Positions 43,953 through 53,710 of a stretch of DNA of 63,260 nt are shown here, in pieces (within the stretch, counting starts at the first letter, position 1; each line of letters opens with the position of its first letter). The position numbers and the translations under genes are program-made. The notes under the pieces are model-generated. The model worked only from the letters and a program-made list of their open reading frames with translations. It did not search any database and was not told the DNA's origin. The stretch is from Chlorobiota bacterium. GTDB lineage: Bacteria > Bacteroidota > Bacteroidia > Bacteroidales > F082. Location of the stretch: the NCBI GenBank assembly GCA_030618545.1, contig JAUXDH010000002.1, forward strand, positions 1-63,260. The letters are read 5' to 3'.

Positions 43953-46373
43953 ATGAGAAAAACACAGTCAACCTTAGCAAAACTTAAGCTTTCACGAGAT
44001 GAAGTTCTCAACGATTACCGGCTTGCCAATGAGAGCAGGCAGGTGAGTTATATTGGCCGTCGGGAGGTGCTCACCGGAAAGGCCAAATTTGGAATCTTTG
44101 GTGATGGAAAGGAACTACCTCAACTGGCAATGGCAAAGGTTTTTCAGGATGGCGATTGGAGATCCGGGTATTACAGGGATCAAACGCTCATGTTTGCCAC
44201 CGGCATGTCTACACTCGAGCAGTTCTTTGCCATGCTTTACGGAGACACAGATCCTGATGCCAATCCTGCTAATGGCGGAAGGTTGATGAACAACCACTTT
44301 GCTACAAGAAGTTTGGATGAAAGAGGCGAATGGAAAGACCTGGCAAAACAAAAAAATTCCTCTGCAGACTCCTCTCCTACTGCCAGTCAGATGCCCCGCC
44401 TACTTGGATTGGCCCAGGCTTCTAAATTTTACCGTCATTTCAATAAGATCGATAAGTTCAAGAAATTTTCTAACTCCGGCAATGAGGTAGCTTTTGGCAC
44501 CATAGGAGATGCTTCTACATCTGAAGGGTATTTTTTTGAAACCATGAATGCTGCCGGTGTGTTGCAAGTTCCACTGGCCATGTCGGTATGGGATGATGGT
44601 TGGGGAATCTCGGTACCAAGCAACTACCAAACCACAAAAAGCAATATCTCTGAGGTACTGAAAGGCTTTGAAAAAGGCAAGGATACCAATGGATTTTATA
44701 TCTACAGGGAATATGCATACGACTATCCGGGGCTTATTAAAATGTACCGTGAGGGTGTTGGCAAATGCCGTAAAGAACATGTGCCGGTCCTTTTCCATGT
44801 AATGGGCTGTACGCAGCCACAGGGCCATTCCACATCAGGCTCACACGGGCGGTACAAAAGCAAAGAACAGCTTGAGCATGAAGAAAAAACCGACGGTATC
44901 AGGCTATTCAGGGAGTGGATCCTTAACGAACAGATTGCCTCTGCTGAAGAACTTGATGAAATCGAGAAACAAGCAACCAAAAGGGCACGGGAGGCCCGGA
45001 AAACAGCATGGAATAATTTCCAGAAACCTCTTCTCAACAAACGGGAAGAGTTTTTGAACCTGGTTGATATATCAACCTGCAACTGTACCAAAACTGAGGC
45101 TATTGATCAGATCAAAGTGGATTTGAAACGCGCGGGTGAACCAATCAGAAAAGATGTCACCTCGTCAGGTAAGAAAATCCTCCGGCTTATTTGTGATAAT
45201 TGCAGCAACCCTGAAAACTCATTAAAAACAAACGTAACCAACTGGCTTGAGAAAGAAGCAGAAAAGAACCGGATCCGATACAACAGCCACCTGTATAGTG
45301 AGTCGGACCATGCTGTTGAGAAAATAGAACCCATCGCCCCGGAATACGATGATAATTCCAGACTGGTTCCGGGCAGGGAGATCCTGCGGGATAACTTCGA
45401 CCACATTTTTGCCAATAATGATGCTGTGCTTACATTTGGTGAGGATGTTGGGAAAATAGGAGGAGTCAACCAGACCTACGAGGGTTTGCAGGAAAAATAC
45501 GGTGACAGCAGAATAACAGACACCGGCATCCGTGAAGCAACAATTATCGGACAGGGTCTTGGACTTGCCATGCGTGGATTAAGACCGATAGCGGAAATCC
45601 AATACTTTGATTACCTGCTGTATGGCTTACAGGTGATGAGTGATGACCTGGCTACACTTCATTATCGTTCGAATGGCGGCCAGAAAGCGCCATTGATTGT
45701 TAGCACAAGAGGCCACAGGCTTGAAGGCATCTGGCATTCTGGATCTCCTTTGAGTATGGTAATCAATTCGATCAGGGGTATGCATGTAGCAGTTCCCAGA
45801 AACATGACCCAGGCTGCAGGATTTTATAACACCTATATGGAATCAGATCAGCCGGCTTTGATTATTGAAGCATTGAATGCCTACCGGCTGCGTGAAAAGT
45901 ACCCGACCAATATTGGTCAGTTTAAAATCCCGGTTGGTGTTCCGGAAGTCCTGAAGGAAGGTACGGATGTTACTCTCGTCACTTACGGCTCGTGCGTGAG
46001 GATTGCCGAGGAAGCGGTAGAGCAGCTTACCGGTTTTGATATTGATGTGGAACTGATCGATGTGCAAACATTGATACCTTTTGATGTGCAACACCTCATC
46101 CTGGAGTCGCTGAAAAAAACCAACAAGATTATCTTTTTTGATGAGGATGTTCCGGGAGGAGCAACAGCATACATGATGCAGATTGTAATGGAGGAACAAA
46201 AAGGATTTTATTTCCTCGACCTGGATCCAAGAACAATCACGGCGCAACCCCACCGGGCAGCTTACAGTACAGATGGAGATTATTTTTCAAACCCCAATGC
46301 CGAAGAAGTTTTCGATGTGGTGTACAACATGATGCACGAATACAATCCGGGAAAATATCCTAAGATTTTTTAG
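43953..46373 (+). CDS. Fused alpha-beta E1 component of a 2-oxoacid dehydrogenase
   Basis: An 806-residue thiamine-diphosphate enzyme in which both E1 subunits are joined. The E1 alpha part (about 1-390) has GKELPQLAMA near 52, the TPP-binding GDASTSEGYFFETMNAAGV (Gly185-Asp186-Ala187 to Asn199) and a phosphorylation-loop-like GHSTSGSHGRYKS. A linker (about 390-470) precedes the E1 beta part, which starts LVPGREILRDNFDHI and shows GEDVGKIGGVNQTYEGL, SRITDTGIREATIIGQGLGLA and PVGVPEVLKEG. The family covers pyruvate and branched-chain 2-oxoacid dehydrogenases; no E2 or E3 gene is adjacent, so the substrate is open. It follows the terminator at 43827-43853 and is probably monocistronic. Confidence 0.92.
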   Translation: MRKTQSTLAKLKLSRDEVLNDYRLANESRQVSYIGRREVLTGKAKFGIFGDGKELPQLAMAKVFQDGDWRSGYYRDQTLMFATGMSTLEQFFAMLYGDTDPDANPANGGRLMNNHFATRSLDERGEWKDLAKQKNSSADSSPTASQMPRLLGLAQASKFYRHFNKIDKFKKFSNSGNEVAFGTIGDASTSEGYFFETMNAAGVLQVPLAMSVWDDGWGISVPSNYQTTKSNISEVLKGFEKGKDTNGFYIYREYAYDYPGLIKMYREGVGKCRKEHVPVLFHVMGCTQPQGHSTSGSHGRYKSKEQLEHEEKTDGIRLFREWILNEQIASAEELDEIEKQATKRAREARKTAWNNFQKPLLNKREEFLNLVDISTCNCTKTEAIDQIKVDLKRAGEPIRKDVTSSGKKILRLICDNCSNPENSLKTNVTNWLEKEAEKNRIRYNSHLYSESDHAVEKIEPIAPEYDDNSRLVPGREILRDNFDHIFANNDAVLTFGEDVGKIGGVNQTYEGLQEKYGDSRITDTGIREATIIGQGLGLAMRGLRPIAEIQYFDYLLYGLQVMSDDLATLHYRSNGGQKAPLIVSTRGHRLEGIWHSGSPLSMVINSIRGMHVAVPRNMTQAAGFYNTYMESDQPALIIEALNAYRLREKYPTNIGQFKIPVGVPEVLKEGTDVTLVTYGSCVRIAEEAVEQLTGFDIDVELIDVQTLIPFDVQHLILESLKKTNKIIFFDEDVPGGATAYMMQIVMEEQKGFYFLDLDPRTITAQPHRAAYSTDGDYFSNPNAEEVFDVVYNMMHEYNPGKYPKIF

Positions 46374-46498
46374 AGACCCCTTTCATTCCCTCCCCTTGTG
46401 AAGAAATGATCCCTATATGAGTAAAACAAAAGAAATCATAGGAAAAAAGAAAATCGCTGAATTGTGAACAGAATACAGCCGGTCCACTAATATTAAAT

Positions 46499-48421
46499 TT
46501 AAAGAACGATGACCCTTTTTGTCAAAATACGGTCATCTGCAAAAACAACTTTAACGAAGTACAGGCCTTTATAACCTGTAAGATCAATAGTCTTATGCTC
46601 TTTATCCGTTACAATATTTTTTATTTTTTCGCCATTAATTCCATAGATCACTATTTCTTTCATTTGGCTACCGGCATTGTCTACCCGGATCTTTCCAAGA
46701 GTAGGATTTGGATAGATCTTTAATGGTTCGCCTGTATTTTCCAAAGTTTCTGTTGGAAGACTTATAAACGTTTCTTCTTTCAACAACAACGGTAGTTTTT
46801 CAGCCTCATTATAAAGGGCCTCCCACAAATCAATCTCATCCGAATTATATTCAAACATATCGTTTAACCAGCGAGGGGACACTGTCTGGTAGAAAACCCG
46901 AACGATAACCTCGATAGACCCCGGCTCATCAGAAATGGGCGCATGAACAAACAAGATATCACTTCCTGTGCCTTCAGTTTCTCCTTCGATGTTGAAATTA
47001 GGATCTTCCAGTGCGAGACCGGCAATTTCAGCAGTGTCATAACTACTGTGAGTCATCGCAAATCCTTCCGGTGGAATCCGGTTATCTTTAAGATGTTGGT
47101 ATGCCCTTTCCAAAACAGTGGTGACATTACCTTCGATATCCCCCATAACCATTTCATAAATCTGCACCTGTGCTTCAGAATTGATTACTTCGTGATGAGG
47201 CTCAAAATCTTCATCTTCTGCAATGAGATTAAAATTCCCGTCCAGCTTCCCGCTGTGAAATATGGTATCATTTTCCTCATTTTTCAATAGCAGTTCAAGG
47301 AAAACCCTTCGGCTGGGAAACCCGGCAGGGAGTTTATGCCCGGCCAAATTCTGGATACTGAGCTGAAAACTAAGAGTATCATCTGTCCGACCCATTTCAG
47401 TTAGTGCAAGGTCAATGGAAGCCTCAGTCAGCAAACTGTTTATTCGTGATAGCGTTGAATCAAAATGAATAGATTCCGCTGTAATACCGAGTTCTTCGAT
47501 ATTGCTGCTGAAGATCTTTTGCATAAAAACATTGGCGCCTGCAAAGTGGTGCTTTCCAAAAGGAGAACGTCCATCCAACCAGGGCGGCATTAAGCTGATC
47601 TTCACTGTGTCAGGAATTTCAGGGACATGGCAAGCCTGGCAGGTTATTCCCATATCCGGATAGACCGAGTTGAGCCACTCATGATAAATAGCCTGTTCAA
47701 CGAAAACAGTCCCTGTTGGTTCTCCGTTCTCGTCAACCGAATTCGTTATCAGCGTATGGCATGAACCACATAGACCTGCATTCCTGATATGTTCACCGTA
47801 TGCAGGTGTATATCCTGTTTGGTTGATCATGGGCGGAGCAAACGGCTCAGTATAAGGCCCCCAGATTTGTTTTGATATTCCGATTAATAAATTGCCTGAA
47901 TAGCTCCCGAGTGTTTCATATGTAATCTGATGACACGTTGTACAAGAAATTCCGTCAAGAGCCAGGGAATCGCTGACCATTTCATCAATACTGTAGTATT
48001 CTTGCCCGAGATGGTGGGCATCAAAATAGCCAAGTGGTGCATGACACCTGATACAGACATCTTCAAGCGCTTCCTTGTGAGCAGGATTGACAAGTGTTTC
48101 ATGACTTACCTTAGCTCTCCAGAAAGGATCTTTAGCTGAATTCGCCATCATTGTTGAGCGCCAGTCATTCAGAATTCCAATGGGTTTACCCCCGGCATCG
48201 GTCATGCTGTTGTGACACAGAAGACACTCACCAGAACCGGCAAACAAGATGTTATAACCTGTTGGCAAATCAGTATTTATTGATTGCGACCTCAAACAAT
48301 TGGTTTGTTGCCCCGATAGCTTATCACTAGTGAATGTCTGCGAATAACTCGGGAATAAAAACAATACTGAAGTCAGGGTAATTAATATTCTCCTGTAAAC
48401 CTGTCGAATAAGTATTTTCAT
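46499..48421 (-). CDS. T9SS-secreted multihaem c-type cytochrome (five CxxCH)
   Basis: A 640-residue exported cytochrome. It has a signal peptide (ending SYSQ, about residue 28). Five CxxCH haem sites are visible in the first half: CLLCH, CIRCH, CTTCH, CGSCH and CQACH. Then comes a long beta-rich region without haem sites (about 250-560), and a type A T9SS sorting domain at the C-terminus (LKIYPNPTLGKIRVDN, GLYFVKVVFADDRILTKRVIVL). The protein should therefore be placed on the cell surface. The haem part resembles cytochrome c554-like and NrfA-like multihaem proteins only in general terms. It lies on the opposite strand from the PepSY-like and kinase genes, and its start region is divergent from the PepSY-like gene. 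Confidence 0.88.
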   Translation of the reverse strand: MKILIRQVYRRILITLTSVLFLFPSYSQTFTSDKLSGQQTNCLRSQSINTDLPTGYNILFAGSGECLLCHNSMTDAGGKPIGILNDWRSTMMANSAKDPFWRAKVSHETLVNPAHKEALEDVCIRCHAPLGYFDAHHLGQEYYSIDEMVSDSLALDGISCTTCHQITYETLGSYSGNLLIGISKQIWGPYTEPFAPPMINQTGYTPAYGEHIRNAGLCGSCHTLITNSVDENGEPTGTVFVEQAIYHEWLNSVYPDMGITCQACHVPEIPDTVKISLMPPWLDGRSPFGKHHFAGANVFMQKIFSSNIEELGITAESIHFDSTLSRINSLLTEASIDLALTEMGRTDDTLSFQLSIQNLAGHKLPAGFPSRRVFLELLLKNEENDTIFHSGKLDGNFNLIAEDEDFEPHHEVINSEAQVQIYEMVMGDIEGNVTTVLERAYQHLKDNRIPPEGFAMTHSSYDTAEIAGLALEDPNFNIEGETEGTGSDILFVHAPISDEPGSIEVIVRVFYQTVSPRWLNDMFEYNSDEIDLWEALYNEAEKLPLLLKEETFISLPTETLENTGEPLKIYPNPTLGKIRVDNAGSQMKEIVIYGINGEKIKNIVTDKEHKTIDLTGYKGLYFVKVVFADDRILTKRVIVL

Positions 48422-48596
48422 AATGTAGGAATCTGTTTAGGTTTGAAATCATTGAGTAAATATATGAGTTATATCATACTTATTCAATAACCTGATAACA
48501 TTTATATTTGGACCAGTTAATAAATGGACCGATAAATTATTTGGAAGAGCTTGAGATAGTTTATTAATTTTACAAGCATCTTTAAATACTATATTC

Positions 48597-49052
48597 ATGA
48601 AAAACTATTTATTATTAATAACTGCGGTTCTCGCTGTTATGGTTTTATCCTGCGATTGCAATAAAATTGACGTACCAGAAAAAGTACAAAGCACTTTTTC
48701 TGAAATGTTTCCGGGCGCTTCCGATGTGGAATGGAAAATGGATGATGATATGTATGAGGCTGACTTTACATGGAAAGGGGAAATGTATGAAGCCAGTTTC
48801 AATAATGATGGTTCCTGGCATGAAACAGAATATGAAATCAAACAGTCTGGCCTTCCTGAAACGGCCTTGAACATCATCTCCAACGATTATTCAGAATGGG
48901 AGATAGAAGAAGCAGAGTTTGTTGAAAGAGCAGATTTCAGGGGATACGAAGTTGAACTAGAGATGAATGAAAAAGAAATCGAACTTTATTTCAACGAAAC
49001 CGGAGAATTGGTTAGCATTGGGGAAGAAGACGAAAATGAGGATGACGATTAG
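48597..49052 (+). CDS. PepSY-like domain lipoprotein
   Basis: A 151-residue lipoprotein, lipobox VLSC with Cys19 (a second Cys follows in CDCN). It contains two PepSY-like/DUF2874 units: residues 28-80 (FSEMFPGASDVEWKMDDDMYEADFTWKGEMYEASFNNDGSW) and about 82-145 (LPETALNIISNDYSEWEIEEAEFVER), and ends in an acidic tail. Proteins of this family often sense or buffer periplasmic ligands, but the function here is not shown. It stands alone between the divergent cytochrome gene and a 340-bp spacer preceding the histidine kinase. Confidence 0.8.
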   Translation: MKNYLLLITAVLAVMVLSCDCNKIDVPEKVQSTFSEMFPGASDVEWKMDDDMYEADFTWKGEMYEASFNNDGSWHETEYEIKQSGLPETALNIISNDYSEWEIEEAEFVERADFRGYEVELEMNEKEIELYFNETGELVSIGEEDENEDDD

Positions 49053-49392
49053 TTGTACAAAACTGGTTTAAGTTTTTCTAGAGGCATCCCTACAGCTGAA
49101 AAAACTTACGGCTTAAATTCAGCGGCTTAAATAATATTCTTAAGCCACGCCGGTTGTTAAAGAGATTGCTAAGAAAAGACCAGGCACACAACTTCCTTAG
49201 GATACAAATTAATCCTAAACAGCACTTATCATTCCACCATTATGCATAACTCCCCTGAACCATTTGGTATTAGTAACTGCATTACACTAATGAGATAACT
49301 GTTGTATTGTTATTTAATTTAGTTTTATCGAGGGGTTTTAAGAATGAGTAACTCCCAGTGTCAGATTTAGTTTTTGTCATCAAGTTGCATAC
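49053..49392. other. Intergenic spacer upstream of the histidine kinase gene
   Basis: No gene and none of the window's repeat families are seen here. The stretch TTAGTTTTTG at about 49367 is one base longer than the -7 consensus and may be a weak promoter for the kinase gene. A short inverted motif (CGGCTTAA... GGCTTAAATAATATTCTTAAGCC around 49108-49147) is present; its meaning is unknown. Confidence 0.5.
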
Positions 49393-51201
49393 ATGAGACT
49401 TACAATAGGAAATAAATTATTCGCCAGTGGCCTTGTTGTACTTTCTCTTATTCTATTAATGATTATCGCAAGCCAGGTAGTAGTGTATTTTTTTAAGAAC
49501 AATTCTACCAGCCTGGTAGTGGAATACAATGAGTTGGACGCGATTGAAGAGTTCAAATTCTCCCTGGCCAGCCTGCTTATTTCAGCAGGGAATTATGCCA
49601 CCTTCGGAAACAAATCCAATGCAGATTACTTTGACATACTGGTTTACCAGGCTAAAGATAAATTGAAGCATTGTGAAGAAGTAATAACATACCAGCATAG
49701 TCGATCTGTGTTACCGGATTTTGAAAATATGATCTCAAACATAGATCGTTTAGCCAAAGAGATGTTCTTACTTGACTTCGAAAAAGATAAAGATGAAATC
49801 AATAGATTACTTGAATTGATAAGTAACGAGGTTGAAATAGGTATTCAAAATGTCGACACATTGCTAAGTGAAACAAAAGTGGAAATAAATGAATACCTCG
49901 CTATCAACGATACGGTCATTAAACACAGCACCATTACTTTTCTGGTCCTTGGTTTGATAGTGGCTCTTATCTTTATTATTGGAGGATGGTTATTCATTAA
50001 AAGTCTTACGAAGCCCATAAATGAACTTGTAACCACAACCAGGAAGATCAGCAGCGGAAACCGCGATGTAAAGGTGAGCATTGATTCGCGTGATGAATTT
50101 CAAACCCTGGCAGAATCATTCAACAAGATGATAAAATCGCTTGATGAAACTACTGTTTCCAAGAACTATCTGAACAATATTTTGAAGAATATGTTCGATG
50201 CCCTGATCGTTACGTCTGAACTTAAAATCAGATCAGTGAACAGGGCCGCACAACTTCTCCTGGGTTATGATGAAGACGAACTTCTGGGTAAACATGTATC
50301 CGTTTTGTTCTCCAATGAAGAAAAAACTGACAGGCTGACAAATCCGGATAACCTGGACCTGGACAATGCCAAGTCTTTGATAGATTCGCAGGATTATCTT
50401 GTAACTAAAACAGGAAAAAAGGTTCCGGCTCTTTTGTCATCAGCTATTATGAAAGACCATGAAAACAAATCTGAGGGACTGGTCATTGTTGGTCATGATT
50501 TAACGGAGAAGACAGCCATCGGAAAAAAACTTGAGCAAGCCAGAAAAGAAAGACAAATTGCTATCAATGAAGCCCAGGAGGAAGAAAGGATGAGAATAGC
50601 CACTGACCTGCATGATGGATTGGGCCAAACACTTACAGCTATTTCCTATGCGGCACAGGAATTAATCCCGGACTATTACCGAGGCGACTATGTTACTGAC
50701 AAACCAATAGTCAAAATCCAGGAACAGATAGATAACGCTATTCGTGAAACTAAAAATCTGGCTCATAATCTGATCCCCATTGTCCTGAAAGATTTCGGGC
50801 TAATCGTTGCTATTGAGAACCTGATCAACAGAGCTAATGAATTGTACACAACCAGGTTTCGGTTTGATGCCTTCGATTTTAATGAGCGTATTGATCCGAA
50901 ACGTGAAAAGGTTTTGTACAGGATATGCCAGGAATCGCTGAATAATATCATTAAACATGCCAAAGCCAGGAACGCTTATTATCAGGTTTTCTGGCAGGAT
51001 TGTTCGGTTGTCCTCGTCATTGAAGATGATGGCATAGGTTTCTATCCTGATTCACTCGAAAATGCTGATAAAAATAAGGGTATTGGCTTGATCAGTATGA
51101 AGGAACGGGTCATGGCATTTGATGGTACATTTACTATAAATTCCGAACCAGGCAATGGAACTGAAATAATAGTTGACCTGCCCTGTCAGGTAATACAATA
51201 A
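49393..51201 (+). CDS. NarX/LuxR-type sensor histidine kinase
   Basis: A 602-residue membrane kinase. TM1 at about 12-33, an extracytoplasmic sensor of about 145 helical residues, TM2 at about 180-203, a HAMP domain (about 203-255), a PAS domain (about 258-375: FDALIVTSELKIRSVNRAAQLLLGYDEDELLGK) and a HisKA_3 dimerisation domain with the phosphoacceptor His407 in RIATDLHDGLGQTL. The ATPase domain has NNIIKHAKARN and EDDGIGF (N and G boxes). The next gene, one base downstream, is its NarL-type response regulator. It lies between two multihaem cytochrome genes, so control of respiration or electron-transfer genes is plausible but unproven. Confidence 0.93.
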   Translation: MRLTIGNKLFASGLVVLSLILLMIIASQVVVYFFKNNSTSLVVEYNELDAIEEFKFSLASLLISAGNYATFGNKSNADYFDILVYQAKDKLKHCEEVITYQHSRSVLPDFENMISNIDRLAKEMFLLDFEKDKDEINRLLELISNEVEIGIQNVDTLLSETKVEINEYLAINDTVIKHSTITFLVLGLIVALIFIIGGWLFIKSLTKPINELVTTTRKISSGNRDVKVSIDSRDEFQTLAESFNKMIKSLDETTVSKNYLNNILKNMFDALIVTSELKIRSVNRAAQLLLGYDEDELLGKHVSVLFSNEEKTDRLTNPDNLDLDNAKSLIDSQDYLVTKTGKKVPALLSSAIMKDHENKSEGLVIVGHDLTEKTAIGKKLEQARKERQIAINEAQEEERMRIATDLHDGLGQTLTAISYAAQELIPDYYRGDYVTDKPIVKIQEQIDNAIRETKNLAHNLIPIVLKDFGLIVAIENLINRANELYTTRFRFDAFDFNERIDPKREKVLYRICQESLNNIIKHAKARNAYYQVFWQDCSVVLVIEDDGIGFYPDSLENADKNKGIGLISMKERVMAFDGTFTINSEPGNGTEIIVDLPCQVIQ

Positions 51202-51202
51202 A

Positions 51203-51859
51203 ATGGAAACAATTAAAATTCTGATCGTAGACGACCACCAGCTAATTCTAAATGGTATTGCCGAAATGCTCAAACCATTCAAAAGATTTAAGATTGTCGG
51301 CAAGGCCATGGACGGTAAAGATGCTGTTGAAAAGGCCATAGAACTTGTGCCTGATGTCATATTTATGGACGTTTCGATGCCGGTAATGAATGGTATTGAG
51401 GCTACCCAATTAATTCATCAACAAAAACCAGGAATAAAAATTATTGCTCTGACCCAGCACGATGAGAATGAATACGTCATGCAGATTTTGAAAGCCGGTG
51501 GATCGGGCTATCTGCTAAAGAATTCAAAAAAAGATGTTTTTGAGAATGCCATCAATTCTGTAATGCAGGGTAAAAGATACCTTAGTAAAGAAATCTCGGA
51601 TCAAATGATAAATGAGATACTGTTAAGCCCAGGACGGCAAATTAATGATCAGGAAGAGATACACCTTACTAAAAGAGAGATTGAGATTATTCGGAAGATT
51701 GCAGATGATATGAGCAATCAGGAAATTGCAAATGAGCTAAATATAAGCCTGAGAACTGTTGAAACACACCGGCGAAACCTTATGCAAAAATTAAAGGTGA
51801 CAACAGTGGTTGCTTTGCTAAAGTATGCAGCCAAGCGAGACATCATTTCGCTTAAGTAG
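51203..51859 (+). CDS. NarL/FixJ-family response regulator
   Basis: A 218-residue regulator. Receiver domain residues 1-125 with acidic pocket Asp10-Asp11 and phosphoacceptor Asp56 in VIFMDVSMPVMNG, followed by a LuxR/GerE helix-turn-helix (about 150-218: LTKREIEIIRKIADDMSNQEIANELNISLRTVETHRRNLMQKL). One base separates it from the kinase gene, so they are one two-component pair. Targets may include the neighbouring cytochrome genes. Confidence 0.95.
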   Translation: METIKILIVDDHQLILNGIAEMLKPFKRFKIVGKAMDGKDAVEKAIELVPDVIFMDVSMPVMNGIEATQLIHQQKPGIKIIALTQHDENEYVMQILKAGGSGYLLKNSKKDVFENAINSVMQGKRYLSKEISDQMINEILLSPGRQINDQEEIHLTKREIEIIRKIADDMSNQEIANELNISLRTVETHRRNLMQKLKVTTVVALLKYAAKRDIISLK

Positions 51860-51922
51860 AATCGATCCATATTACCATCGACCAAACAACTAATCTTATC
51901 TAACCTGCTGTTCATTAGTCCT

Positions 51923-51953
51923 TTTGATTATTTTCTAAAAATCGTTATCTTTG
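51923..51953 (+). promoter_or_regulatory. Promoter of the eight-haem cytochrome gene, consensus TTTG-N19-TAnnTTTG
   Basis: TTTG (51923-51926), 19 nt, then TATCTTTG (51946-51953) exactly match the Bacteroidota consensus. With transcription starting near 51960, the cytochrome message has a leader of about 110 nt before ATG 52074. A small palindrome CTACGTAG lies right at the expected start. Confidence 0.75.
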
Positions 51954-52073
51954 GTAACTACGTAGTAGATGGTAGATGAAAATACGTGTTGTATGTTATT
52001 GTACACATGCATAAAGCCAGATACTTTTACACTGTATTAAGTATTTAAGTCATTAATAATTAAAAAATGTAAT

Positions 52074-53591
52074 ATGAAAAAACTTTTACTTTTATTAATC
52101 AGTATCATGTTCATTGCCGGTAGTATCAACTACCTGCAAGCACAAGCATTTGTAGGTTCCGATGCATGTAAAGTCTGCCACTCGGAAAAATACGGTTTAT
52201 GGGTTGATTCGGGACACCCGTACAAATTTACAGTAATTAACGACGGTCAGCCCCCGGTTTATCCTCCTGAAGCAATCAACTTCCAGGGTCAATGGATGGA
52301 CAGTCTTGGAGATGGTACACAAACCTGGACTGATATTGCCGGTGTTATTGGCGGTTATGGCTGGAAGGCGCGTTTTGTTGGACAGGATGGCCATTTAGTT
52401 GGCACGGCCGGAGCTATTTCCAGTGACGGAGTAGGTCATAATCAATTTAATTTTTACGGCGGTGTAGATTATGGTTGGGTTGACTATCATCCAACTGACG
52501 AAAAAATTTATAATTACGGTTGCTTCAAGTGCCATACCACAGGAGGTGACACACTTGGAACGTGGCTCCCGGCAAATCCCACTCTTGGGTCATTCACCGA
52601 AGAAGGTATTGGCTGTGAAAGCTGCCACGGACCTGGAGGTGATCACATCGGTGGTCCAACAAAGGAAAATATCGATAGGGTTTATGAATTTGCTCATCAG
52701 GATAACGCTATTGGAGGGTTGCAAATTGGAGATGATATAATATTACCTGATCCTGACCAAAATCGTGTAAATTTCTTATGCGGTACCTGTCATAACAGGG
52801 ATTATAAAAACCCAATCAACTCAAGTAGCGGTTTTATCAAACATCATGAACAATGGGACGAATTCACGCACACTGATCATTTCGAGCATGATATGGACTG
52901 TTTAACCTGTCATGATCCTCACACACGGACAATTTGGGACGGTGATGGAATTACTAAGGAATGTGGTTCATGCCATAGCGAACAGGTTGCGGTAACTAAT
53001 CATGGCGCTAGCGCGACATGCATCGATTGTCATATGCCTTATGCCGCGAAATCAGGAACCCAAAGAGGCCAAAGCGGATATGTTGGAGATGTCCGTTCCC
53101 ACCTGTTCACAATTACGGTTGATACTGCATCCATGTTTACTGAAGATGGAGCATGGGTAAAAGATGATGAAACCAGAGAAGCTTCATTAAGTCCGGCATA
53201 CAGTTGCCTGGGTTGTCACAACAATGACCCGGATGATAATATTCCTGATAAAACTCTTGAACAGGCAGTTGCCGATGCAGAAGACATGCACGAACCAACA
53301 TTCATTGCACAGCAAAAAGATCTGGTGCTAGGAGTTTATCCTAACCCATCAACCGGAGCTGTAAAGATTTCATTCACTTTATCATTCAGTCAAAATGTGA
53401 GCGTTGAGGTCTTCAATTCATCCGGACAGCTTGTCTATAACGCTAACGATGTGAGCAGCGCCCCAGGTATGCAATTGATCGTATGGGATAGAACAAGCAA
53501 TACAGGAGCAGATGTACTTCCTGGCTATTACCTGGTTAAAGTTTCTGCTGGTAATCTTACATCAGTCCAGAAAGTGATTTTGATGAACTAA
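52074..53591 (+). CDS. T9SS-secreted octahaem c-type cytochrome
   Basis: A 505-residue exported cytochrome. A signal peptide (ending LQAQ, about residue 24) precedes eight CxxCH haem sites: CKVCH, CFKCH, CESCH, CGTCH, CLTCH, CGSCH, CIDCH and CLGCH. The segment SDACKVCHSEKYGLWVDSGHPYKF is typical of cytochrome c554-like multihaem proteins. The last 80 residues are a type A T9SS sorting domain (LGVYPNPSTGAVKISF, GYYLVKVSAGNLTSVQKVILMN), so it should be exposed on the cell surface. It has its own strong promoter and a strong terminator, i.e. a monocistronic unit next to the two-component pair. Confidence 0.92.
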   Translation: MKKLLLLLISIMFIAGSINYLQAQAFVGSDACKVCHSEKYGLWVDSGHPYKFTVINDGQPPVYPPEAINFQGQWMDSLGDGTQTWTDIAGVIGGYGWKARFVGQDGHLVGTAGAISSDGVGHNQFNFYGGVDYGWVDYHPTDEKIYNYGCFKCHTTGGDTLGTWLPANPTLGSFTEEGIGCESCHGPGGDHIGGPTKENIDRVYEFAHQDNAIGGLQIGDDIILPDPDQNRVNFLCGTCHNRDYKNPINSSSGFIKHHEQWDEFTHTDHFEHDMDCLTCHDPHTRTIWDGDGITKECGSCHSEQVAVTNHGASATCIDCHMPYAAKSGTQRGQSGYVGDVRSHLFTITVDTASMFTEDGAWVKDDETREASLSPAYSCLGCHNNDPDDNIPDKTLEQAVADAEDMHEPTFIAQQKDLVLGVYPNPSTGAVKISFTLSFSQNVSVEVFNSSGQLVYNANDVSSAPGMQLIVWDRTSNTGADVLPGYYLVKVSAGNLTSVQKVILMN

Positions 53592-53638
53592 CCTATATTC
53601 AACAAACGAGTATTCAAGTAGTTTTGTTTTCATAGCAC

Positions 53639-53670
53639 GTCCCGGTTCACGTTGAGCCGGGACTTTTTTT
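53639..53670 (+). terminator. Strong rho-independent terminator
   Basis: An 11-bp stem GTCCCGGTTCA/TGAGCCGGGAC (one G-U pair), CGT loop, then seven T residues. It ends the octahaem cytochrome unit and separates it from the copper-receptor cluster. Confidence 0.95.
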
Positions 53671-53710
53671 AACATAAATCCTAACCTGATGTGCCTTGTT
53701 GCTTACTCTA

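Noticed and set aside
43953-46373. Frameshift or gene fusion error in the E1 dehydrogenase gene
   Set aside because: Both halves are in a single uninterrupted frame and fused E1 alpha-beta proteins are a known type in this phylum.
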